From contig NZ_JBLTXA010000006.1 in assembly GCF_048066175.1 (NCBI RefSeq), positions 207,163 through 271,162 of the forward strand: a DNA stretch of 64,000 nt. The letters run 5' to 3'. The DNA is from Niveispirillum fermenti (GTDB taxonomy: Bacteria > Pseudomonadota > Alphaproteobacteria > Azospirillales > Azospirillaceae). Position 1 is the stretch's first letter. Each line of letters starts with the position of its first letter. The notes beneath the pieces are model-generated. The model was not told where the DNA came from. It saw nothing but the letters and a program-made list of their open reading frames with translations, and ran no database searches. Of the stretch, positions 57,080-64,000 are shown piece after piece. The position numbers and the translations under genes were made by a program.

Positions 57080-59830
57080 TCAGAGGCGGAACCGCATGCC
57101 GACGCGATAGACGCTTTCCAGGAACCGGGTCTGCCACGGATAGGACTGGCCCTGGGCGTTGAAGGTGCGGCGGTTCTGGGTCGGGGTGTGCAGGATGTTG
57201 GTGGCGTTGAAGGAAAGGGTGATGTCCTCCACCGGGCTGAAGGTGGCGGAGAAATCCAGTGTGCCGCGCCCATTCTCCTTAACCGGCAGGGTCGGCCCCA
57301 GCACATTGGCCCCCAGGGCCGGATCCTGGACCTGGCCATAGCTGACGACATAGCTGGACCGGTAATTGTAGGAAACCCGCAGCGACAGCGGACGGGTGTC
57401 ATAGAATACCGACATGTTCAGGACATGGTCGGAGACGCCGGCAATCGGCTGCTTGCCGGGCAGGGTCGCCGCCAGCCCCGGTGCCAGTTCGGACGCATGG
57501 TCAAGATAGGTATAATTGACCATGCCGCCGACATTCTCCAGCCAGTTGGGCAGCCATGGCGCCCTCAGGAAGGTTCGCGCACCAGCCTCGATCCCCTGGA
57601 TCCGGCCCTCACCGCCATTTTCCGGACGGTTGACGTTCAGGCGGTTGAACTCGGGGTCGCGCACTTCGGTGGTGAAGTTGGAAATGAACCCCGTGATATC
57701 CTTGCGGAAGACGCCGACCGTGATGGCGCCGGAGCGGCTGAAATAATATTCCAGGGATGCGTCGTAGTTGGTCGCCTTGACCGGGTTCAAGTCGGGGTTG
57801 CCGCCCGAGGCGGAACGAACGCAGTCCGGATGATTGGGGCCGTTTTCCGGCACGGCGGGATCGGCGATGCAGACCGGCGGCGGCAGGTTGATCGTCAGCG
57901 ACGGATCAAGCGCGCCGAAACCCGGCTTGGTGCGGGTTTTGGTGAACGCGGTGCGGAATTGCAGTTCCGGCGTCATCCGCAGGCGGGCGCTGACATTGGG
58001 CAGAAAGTCGTTATAGGCGTTCTTGCGCGTGACCGGCTGGACCACGACAACCTGTCCGCCGGGCCCCTGTTCGGTGGAACGCGCGGTGCCGGTGACAGCG
58101 TTCTCGGTTCGCACCGCGCGCAATCCCACCAGACCGTCGATCGGCATGCCGGCGATCTCGTAATCATACCGGGCCTGGAGATAGGCCGTGTATGATTGCT
58201 CCTCCCCTTCATAGATCGCGTCGCCCCAGGCCGGGCGCCCGGCAGGAACATTCACCAGTGCGCGAAGATCGTCCGCATGTGCGGTCAGGCTTCCGGTTGT
58301 CGGGGTCAGGAAGGTACGGATCGATGTGGCATCATCCCCGCGGAAGCCAGGCGGCACCATGGAGTATTCCAGCGGCAGCAGCGGATAGAACTGTCCGGCG
58401 GGCGCGGTGCCGTTGCGGGAGAAATTATAGGCTTCGTTTTCCTGTGTATTGTAGCGGATGCCGACCTGAAGATTGCTGATCCACGGGCTGGAAAGCGCAT
58501 AATCGGCATCCATCCGGGCCTGGACACTACGCCCGTGCGTGCGGTCTCCGGTCTCCGCCAGCCCGGTAAGGCGATAATTGTTGGGGTCGGTCAGGTCGAA
58601 ATTCGTGAAGGTGACCGTGCCGCCGCCGACACCGGCATCCGTGTCGAAATCAAACGACCGGTTGGGCTGTGACCGCAAGGTGTAATTGGCGCGGAAATTC
58701 GTCGTGGTGAAGGTGGAGTCCGTAAACGCGACATCGCCGGTAAGCCGCAGGTCATCGCCATGCCAGATGAAGCCGCTGCCGGTCTGGTAGGTATCGGTCT
58801 TTCCGTCGACCACACCCTGCCCGCCGCTGGGCGTGGCGCCGGCGGTGGCCGTGAAGCTCTTGACCAGATTGCTGTCGGGGAAGAGGACGATATCGGTGAG
58901 GTTGGCGAGATCGCCCGTGCCGACATTCAGATTACGGCCGCCACCCTTGCTGCGGTATCCCTGGAACAGACCATCGATATAGAATTCAAGGTCGGTGCGG
59001 GGACGCCACTGGAAGACGGTCGCGGCATTGGGACGCCAGCGCTTGGCCGTCACATAGTCGATATTGACGAAGGTAGGATAGCGGATCGGATCGGCCGTCG
59101 GGGTCAGGCGGCGGTTGGAAATGGTCTGGCTGACAGCGCGGGAGGAATCGATGAATTTCGTGTCGGCATAGGCGCCTTCCACCAGGAAGCCCATGTCGCC
59201 GATACCGGTCTCCCATCGTTTGCTCACCAGCAGATTGGCGTCGATGCCATTCTGCCGGGCCTGGTACCAGTGCAGGTGGCTGATGCCGCCGGCGACGCGG
59301 TCCTCCTTGAAATCCAGGGGCCGGCGGGAGCGGACATCCACGAGGCCGGCCAGCCCGGCCTCCTGCAGATTGGCGCTGGCGGACTTATATACATCAAGTC
59401 TGGCGATGCTGTTGGAAGGGAAATCCTGCAACTGCACGAAACGGCCGCCGGCCGTGAACATCTCACGGCCATTATATGTCGTGGCCAGATCGGGAAGGCC
59501 GCGGATGCGGACCCCCTGGGCGGCACCGTTGTTGCGCTCCACCTGGACGCCCGTGATACGGGCCAGGGATTCCGACGCGGTCACGTCAGGGAGCTTGCCG
59601 ATATCCTCGGCCACCACCGACTCGATGATCTGATCGGATTGACGCTTCAATGCCTGCGCGGATTCCAGGCTCTCGCGGATGCCGGAAACGACGATTTCTT
59701 CCATGACCGCGGTCTGTCCGGTGGCGCTGGGGCTTGAGCTCCCGGCGTTCTGTGCCAAGGCGGGCGTGACCGCCATCAGCCCCAGAAGCGAAGTGGTTGC
59801 GGCCAACCGGGCACGATGCGTGGTGCGCAC
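57080..59830 (-). CDS. TonB-dependent receptor (Xanthomonas/Caulobacter type)
   Basis: A 916-residue receptor. A signal peptide ends near TPALAQ, the TonB-box region is MEEIVVSGIRESLESAQALK, the plug carries VRIRGLPDLATTYNGREMF, and the barrel ends VGMRFRL. This is the large TonB receptor class linked to polysaccharide loci. The GTG start at 59830 has GGGAGG eight bases before. It probably brings oligosaccharides from the GH43 and sulfatase enzymes into the periplasm. Confidence 0.93.
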   Translation of the reverse strand: MRTTHRARLAATTSLLGLMAVTPALAQNAGSSSPSATGQTAVMEEIVVSGIRESLESAQALKRQSDQIIESVVAEDIGKLPDVTASESLARITGVQVERNNGAAQGVRIRGLPDLATTYNGREMFTAGGRFVQLQDFPSNSIARLDVYKSASANLQEAGLAGLVDVRSRRPLDFKEDRVAGGISHLHWYQARQNGIDANLLVSKRWETGIGDMGFLVEGAYADTKFIDSSRAVSQTISNRRLTPTADPIRYPTFVNIDYVTAKRWRPNAATVFQWRPRTDLEFYIDGLFQGYRSKGGGRNLNVGTGDLANLTDIVLFPDSNLVKSFTATAGATPSGGQGVVDGKTDTYQTGSGFIWHGDDLRLTGDVAFTDSTFTTTNFRANYTLRSQPNRSFDFDTDAGVGGGTVTFTNFDLTDPNNYRLTGLAETGDRTHGRSVQARMDADYALSSPWISNLQVGIRYNTQENEAYNFSRNGTAPAGQFYPLLPLEYSMVPPGFRGDDATSIRTFLTPTTGSLTAHADDLRALVNVPAGRPAWGDAIYEGEEQSYTAYLQARYDYEIAGMPIDGLVGLRAVRTENAVTGTARSTEQGPGGQVVVVQPVTRKNAYNDFLPNVSARLRMTPELQFRTAFTKTRTKPGFGALDPSLTINLPPPVCIADPAVPENGPNHPDCVRSASGGNPDLNPVKATNYDASLEYYFSRSGAITVGVFRKDITGFISNFTTEVRDPEFNRLNVNRPENGGEGRIQGIEAGARTFLRAPWLPNWLENVGGMVNYTYLDHASELAPGLAATLPGKQPIAGVSDHVLNMSVFYDTRPLSLRVSYNYRSSYVVSYGQVQDPALGANVLGPTLPVKENGRGTLDFSATFSPVEDITLSFNATNILHTPTQNRRTFNAQGQSYPWQTRFLESVYRVGMRFRL

Positions 59831-60185
59831 TTTAGTTGCCTCCCAAATTTGGTTTTGAATTATCTATCTCAATAATATGATATATAGCGGTCAGCAAGGC
59901 AATAATATGATTTAACACAAATTGACATACCCTTGCGCCATGGCCGCACACCGGATCGATCGCCATGACACCGTATCAAGGATACCGGCGAGCCCCGCAG
60001 GGTCGGCATACGGCAAAGTCCTGCTCCTCTGCAGGATCGGTGCGCGCGACGCCAGAATGAGTTTGCGTGTTCCTGTTATGCGCAGAATGACGACCTGTGA
60101 CTGTAGCGTTGCATCGTGACTTGATTAATCAGATTTATTAGGCTTATGTTTCGGGGCAAGAATGAAAGTGAAAAGGGGGACGCGG
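59831..60185. promoter_or_regulatory. divergent control region of receptor and sulfatase genes
   Basis: 355 bases without a supported gene. AATAATATGATATATA (59871-59886) and a second AATAATATGATTTA (59901-59914) form an AT-rich direct repeat at 30-bp spacing. TTGACA occurs at 59922-59927 without a matching -10. Near the right end CTTGATTAATCAGATTTATTAGG is another AT-rich palindromic patch (TTGATTAATCA). Confidence 0.5.
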
Positions 60186-61748
60186 ATGTGCAACGTGACA
60201 CGCCGGCGCTTGCTGGGCTCTGCCATGGCGGGAGCGCTGTTGAGTGGCTGCACGGGCAGCATAGCCAGGGCGGCCACCGGTTCGGTGAACGCCAGGACAG
60301 GCAAAAAGCCCAATATCCTGTTGATCCTGGTCGATGACCTGAAGCCGCTGATCGGCGCCTATGGCGACCGCATGGCGATCACGCCCAACCTGGACCGTCT
60401 GGCGGCGCGTGGAACGCGGTTCGATGCGGCTTATGCGAACGAGGCCGTCTGTGCGCCCAGCCGGATCAATCTGATGACCGGTTCGCGCTCCACCTCCACC
60501 GGCATCTATGATTTCGGCATGAACTTGCGCGACTACCTGCCCGATGCCGTGACCATGCCGCAACATTTCCTGGCGTCGGGCTACCGGACCGAAAGCATGG
60601 GCAAGGTGTACCATATCGGCCATGGCACCAAGGACGACAAGGCCGGCTGGTCCGTGCCGCACCATAAGGACAAGCTGATCGAGTATGTGGAGACAGCCAG
60701 CACCGGCGGCCTGCCAACGCAGGAGGAGGCCCTGTTCGAGGAGGTTCCCAGCGACGATGGCGATCCCTTTGCCTATGCCCGCACGCTGGCCAAGGGTGCG
60801 GCGTGGGAAAAGCCCGACGTTGCCGATGATGCCTATGCCGATGGACGCACGGCCGATTACGCGATCGGCAGGCTGCGCGCGCTGAAGGGCGGTGGCCAGC
60901 CCTTCTTTCTGGCGGTGGGCTTTGCCCGGCCGCACCTGCCTTTCTCCGTGCCCAGGCGTTATTGGGACATGTACGATCCCGCCCGTCTGCCTCTGGCAAG
61001 TTTTGAGCAGTTGCCGGAGGGCGCGCCGCGCTATGCGGGCAAGGTCGGCGGTGAGATCGAGGCCTATCGCGAGGTTCCCGCCGGGGTCGCCGGCAAGGAT
61101 TTCCCCGATGAACTGAAACGCACGCTCATCCACGGCTATTATGCCAGCGTCACCTATGTCGACCGGCAGATCGGCAAGGTGCTGGACGAGCTTGACCGCA
61201 GCGGACTGGCGCAGGACACGGTCGTCGTCCTGTGGGGCGACCACGGTTTCCATCTGGGAGACCATGGCCTGTGGACGAAACATACGAATTTCGAGCAGGC
61301 AACGCGCATTCCGCTGATCTTCGCCGGTCCGGGCATCGCGGCCGGCAAGGTGACGGGTCAGTTGACCGAAACGGTGGACATTTTCCCGACCCTGGCGGCC
61401 CTTGCCGGGACGGGCGCACCGTCCGGCCCGCAGCCCAAGGACGGCATGAGCATGATGCCGGTCCTGACCGATCCGGCGCGCCGGGTCCGCGATCACGCCT
61501 ATCACTGCTATCCGCGCGGTGAATGGCTGGGAGAGGCGATCCGAACGGATCGGTACCGTCTGGTCCGGTGGAACAACGAGCGCCTCGGTGAACGCAGTTT
61601 CGAACTGTACGATCTGGTCACCGACCCGCAGGAGACGCGCAATCTGGCCGATGCAGAACCCGCCCTGCGGGACCGGCTCGCCGCCATCCTTGCAACCCAC
61701 CCGGCCGCCAAACCTGTAAAGCCGAAAAAGCCGCGCAAGGCCGGTTGA
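60186..61748 (+). CDS. exported sulfatase (iduronate-2-sulfatase-like)
   Basis: A 520-residue sulfatase. The signal has a twin/triple arginine start (TRRRLLGSAMAG) and a possible lipobox LSGC at about residues 19-22. Metal motif NILLILVDDLKPLIGAYG, then the C-x-P-S-R site VCAPSRINLMTG with C89 as the future formylglycine, later GDHGFHLGDHGLWTKHTNFE as in iduronate-2-sulfatases. ATG 60186 after GGGGGA is preferred to 60162. It needs an anaerobic- or FGE-type maturase encoded elsewhere. It probably desulfates a glycan. Confidence 0.92.
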   Translation: MCNVTRRRLLGSAMAGALLSGCTGSIARAATGSVNARTGKKPNILLILVDDLKPLIGAYGDRMAITPNLDRLAARGTRFDAAYANEAVCAPSRINLMTGSRSTSTGIYDFGMNLRDYLPDAVTMPQHFLASGYRTESMGKVYHIGHGTKDDKAGWSVPHHKDKLIEYVETASTGGLPTQEEALFEEVPSDDGDPFAYARTLAKGAAWEKPDVADDAYADGRTADYAIGRLRALKGGGQPFFLAVGFARPHLPFSVPRRYWDMYDPARLPLASFEQLPEGAPRYAGKVGGEIEAYREVPAGVAGKDFPDELKRTLIHGYYASVTYVDRQIGKVLDELDRSGLAQDTVVVLWGDHGFHLGDHGLWTKHTNFEQATRIPLIFAGPGIAAGKVTGQLTETVDIFPTLAALAGTGAPSGPQPKDGMSMMPVLTDPARRVRDHAYHCYPRGEWLGEAIRTDRYRLVRWNNERLGERSFELYDLVTDPQETRNLADAEPALRDRLAAILATHPAAKPVKPKKPRKAG

Positions 61749-61787
61749 TCCGGTCGAGGCGAGGAAACACCAGACGGGGGGAGCGAC

Positions 61788-63221
61788 ATGACATCCTGGC
61801 GAACAACGCGCCGCGCGGCATTGCGCATGGGGGCGGCGGCGGCGGCCCTGATGCTGACGGGAAGCGCACCGGCCTTATCGGCCGCAGCATCCCCTGCGGT
61901 CCGGCAACCCAACATCCTGTTCATCCTGGTGGATGATATGGGCTTTGCCGATCTTTCCATCTCCGGCAACCGGCTGGTGGCCACGCCCAATATCGACGCG
62001 CTGGCCCGCGACGGCATGGTGATGACGCAGTTCTACAATGCGGCACCGATCTGCTCGCCATCGCGTGCGGGCTTCATGACGGGGCAGTTTCCGGCGGCCA
62101 ACCGCTTTGTCACCTTCATCGCCCATCGCCGCCGTAACGAGCAGTTCGGGCAAGCGCACTGGCTTGATCCGCAAATTCCGGTGCTGCCGCGTGCCTTGAA
62201 ATCCGTGGGCTATGCCACCGGCCATTTCGGCAAATGGCACCTGGGCGGCGGGCGCGATATCGGCGATGCCCCATTGCCGTCGGCCTATGGCATCGATGAA
62301 AGCTACACCCAGTTCGAAGGGCTGGGGCCGCGCCTGCTGCCCAACGATCTTGATGGCGACCTGGCACGGCAGAGCGCGCAACTGGGACAGGGGCCCATCG
62401 ACTGGGCGCCGCGGGCCGAGGTGACGGCGCGCTTTGTCGACAAGACGCTGGACTTTGTCCGCCGTCACCGTGATGGGCCCTGGTTCGCCCAGCTTTGGCT
62501 GGACGATGTGCATACGCCCTGGAAGCCGAATGCCGAACAGATTGCCGCCGTGAAGGGCAAGGGCAAGAATGAGGCCGAAGACCGGTTCCTGGCCGTGCTG
62601 GTCGCCATGGACGCCCAGATCGGCCGCCTGATGGAGGGGCTGCGACAGGCGGGCGCGCTGGATAACACCTTGATCGTCTTCACCTCCGACAATGGTCCGA
62701 CGGTGGGGGCGCAGACGCCCGGTTCCGCCGGTCCCTATCGCGGCCGCAAGGCCAGCCTTTATGAAGGTGGCGTGCGCCAGCCCCTGATCGTCCGGTGGCC
62801 GGGGCAGGTGAAGCCCGGTAGCTGGGATGCCACCACCGTCACGCAGGCGGTTGACCTGTTCCCGACGCTGGCCCGCATCGCCGGCGCCGCGGCGCCCGAA
62901 GGCGTGGATGGCATCGACATTGGCAGGGCATGGCGGGGCTCCCCGCTGATGAAGCGGCCCGACCTTTACATGCATGTTGCGCGGCCGGCAGCCGAAGCCC
63001 AGTTCGGTCCGCTCTATTCGATCCGTTCGGGTGCGTGGAAACTGCTGATGAATGCCGACGGGTCGGGCATGGAGCTTTACAATATCGATGATGATCCGCG
63101 TGAACAGGATGACCGCGTCACGCAAAACGCGGACGTGACGAAGCGCCTGTCGGCCAAACTGTCGGCCTGGATCGCCAAATTGCCGACACCGGGACCGGCC
63201 GTGGGAAAGGCGATGCAGTGA
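61788..63221 (+). CDS. exported sulfatase (arylsulfatase A / GALNS type)
   Basis: A 477-residue sulfatase with a Tat-like signal (TTRRAALRMGAAAAA). PNILFILVDDMGFADLS gives the metal aspartates. The C-S-P-S-R site is ICSPSRAGFMTG with C89. FGKWHLGG and FTSDNGPTVG are further hallmarks. It follows the first sulfatase by 39 bases with a GGGGGGAG ribosome site, so the two form an operon and probably remove sulfate from different positions of one polymer. Confidence 0.93.
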   Translation: MTSWRTTRRAALRMGAAAAALMLTGSAPALSAAASPAVRQPNILFILVDDMGFADLSISGNRLVATPNIDALARDGMVMTQFYNAAPICSPSRAGFMTGQFPAANRFVTFIAHRRRNEQFGQAHWLDPQIPVLPRALKSVGYATGHFGKWHLGGGRDIGDAPLPSAYGIDESYTQFEGLGPRLLPNDLDGDLARQSAQLGQGPIDWAPRAEVTARFVDKTLDFVRRHRDGPWFAQLWLDDVHTPWKPNAEQIAAVKGKGKNEAEDRFLAVLVAMDAQIGRLMEGLRQAGALDNTLIVFTSDNGPTVGAQTPGSAGPYRGRKASLYEGGVRQPLIVRWPGQVKPGSWDATTVTQAVDLFPTLARIAGAAAPEGVDGIDIGRAWRGSPLMKRPDLYMHVARPAAEAQFGPLYSIRSGAWKLLMNADGSGMELYNIDDDPREQDDRVTQNADVTKRLSAKLSAWIAKLPTPGPAVGKAMQ

Positions 63222-63243
63222 CGCCAGGATTTCATACGTATCT

Positions 63244-63402
63244 GCCTTGATCAGACCCTATGATCCTGATCAAGGCATCCCACATGCGCCGGGCGCCGCC
63301 ATCCGGCGGCTTTGGCACGCGCGCGCATGGGCGCATGAGCGCGCGGGCGCTCAACGCGCCAGCCAGGTTGCGATGAGTTCAGCTCACCGCAACCTGGTAT
63401 CA
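63244..63402. repeat. hairpin-rich repeat element, diverged copy
   Basis: Same architecture as copy 1 but with different stems. First hairpin GCCTTGATCAG/CTGATCAAGGC (63244-63254/63266-63276); a GC-rich centre with CGCCGGGCGCC; last hairpin CCAGGTTGCGATGAG/CTCACCGCAACCTGG (63363-63377/63383-63397), 14 of 15 pairs. It ends GGTATCA, and the final TCA is the stop codon of the minus-strand symporter. TGATCAG and TTGCGATGAG are the sequence parts kept from copy 1. Confidence 0.7.
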
Positions 63403-64000
63403 GTGCCAGGTCGCGTAAAGGGCGATGAGGATCAGGATGACGCCGATGCCCGCGATATTGAAGGTGGAGGGTGTGGCAAACGACACGCCCCGCATGGAGA
63501 TGCGATTGGCGCCGCCCCGGCTTTTCAGGGCCAGGCTGATAATCACGGCCAGCAGCAGGCTGGCGATGAAGACGATGCTCATCCGGTTCATGAAGGGGAT
63601 ATGCGGCGCCCCGATCTTTAAGGCATAGGATAGCAGGACCGAGGCCAGGGCGGCGGCAATGGCCCCGGCCTCATTGGCCTTTTTCCAGAACAGGCCCAGC
63701 AGGAAGATCACCGTAATGCCCGGCGTGAAGAAACCGGAGAATTCCTTGATGAACTGAAAGGCCTGATCGGTGCTGGCAAGCAGCGGCCGGGCGGTGGCCA
63801 GCGCCATGATGACGGCGACGGCGGCGGCGATGCGCCCGACCAGGACAAGGTGCTTTTCATGCCCGCCCCGGCCGGCTTCCGCCTTGGAATTGATGCCGCG
63901 CGCCTTGGCATAGAGGTCCAGGGTGAAGATGGTGGCCACCGAATTGATCTTGGACGCCGTCGACGCGATGATGGCGGCGATCAGGGCGGCGAAGACCAGG
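63400..64000 (-). CDS. sodium/solute symporter (SSS family), C-terminal part
   Basis: About 199 C-terminal residues; the gene continues past the window. LVFAALIAAIIASTASKINSV is split by the edge but its AALIAAIIASTASKINS part is the SGLT-family helix with the sodium-site serines. Four to five further hydrophobic helices follow (FFTPGITVIFLLGLFW, SIVFIASLLLAVIISLAL, IAGIGVILILIALYATWH). It probably imports the sugar released by the glycosidase and sulfatases. Its TGA is provided by the end of the repeat element. Confidence 0.88.
   Translation of the reverse strand, partial: LVFAALIAAIIASTASKINSVATIFTLDLYAKARGINSKAEAGRGGHEKHLVLVGRIAAAVAVIMALATARPLLASTDQAFQFIKEFSGFFTPGITVIFLLGLFWKKANEAGAIAAALASVLLSYALKIGAPHIPFMNRMSIVFIASLLLAVIISLALKSRGGANRISMRGVSFATPSTFNIAGIGVILILIALYATWH

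Noticed and set aside
63259..63380. Alternating CGCG-rich stretch as a possible replication or attachment site
   Set aside because: It is explained better as the centre of a diverged copy of the hairpin repeat; no DnaA boxes or integrase gene are present.

Overview
The window is GC-rich (roughly two thirds G+C) bacterial DNA, densely packed with genes. The cluster hisB-hisH-(GNAT)-hisA-hisF-hisE-hinT lies divergently from hslV-hslU, and there are many TonB-dependent receptors plus Tat-type and lipoprotein signals. This suggests an alphaproteobacterium of the Rhodospirillales/Azospirillaceae kind, for example Niveispirillum-like. The lineage is an inference from gene order and composition; no search was possible.

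Left part (1-21.6 kb) is mostly core genome: the tail of an amine oxidase with a cytochrome c, the histidine operon, the HslVU protease, a MaoP/DUF413-like protein, tRNA-Gly(CCC), apaG, folE, rpsO, pnp, several lipoproteins and a serine hydrolase. A two-gene glycan island (GH43 glycosidase and a secreted esterase, 12.5-14.7 kb) is embedded in it. A perfect LacI-type operator lies inside its signal-peptide codons.

Middle part (21.7-54.6 kb) is accessory catabolism. A minus-strand operon (TonB receptor, HbpS-like protein, LLM flavin monooxygenase, SDR, phenylacetate-CoA-ligase-like enzyme, FAD dehydrogenase, truncated SDR) is preceded by a 36-bp dyad and a TetR regulator. A plus-strand operon follows (LeuC/LeuD-like hydratase, PEP-mutase/isocitrate-lyase-type lyase, 2-hydroxyacid dehydrogenase, IlvD/Edd dehydratase, GntR, flavin reductase). 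Next come a divergent SDR and HisD-paralogue operon with LacI, hydrolase and HpcH/HpaI aldolase, a bicupin, a second TonB receptor, a second LacI, and a SnoaL-ABC transporter-amidase operon. A recurrent 12-bp operator-like motif (GCATACGCATTC and variants) lies in front of several of these units and may unite them into one regulon.

Right part (54.7-64 kb) looks like a sulfated-glycan utilisation locus: a double-propeller GH43 protein, a truncated sulfatase, a large TonB receptor, two sulfatases and the end of a sodium/solute symporter.

The most unusual structure is a family of hairpin-rich intergenic repeats (12.2, 21.6, 54.6, 57.0 and 63.3 kb, probably also 37.9 kb). Their ends resemble TGATAC...TTGC. 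In three places the terminal TGA of the repeat is exactly the stop codon of the neighbouring gene, and two copies abut truncated genes. Terminal-hairpin stems differ in sequence but keep pairing.
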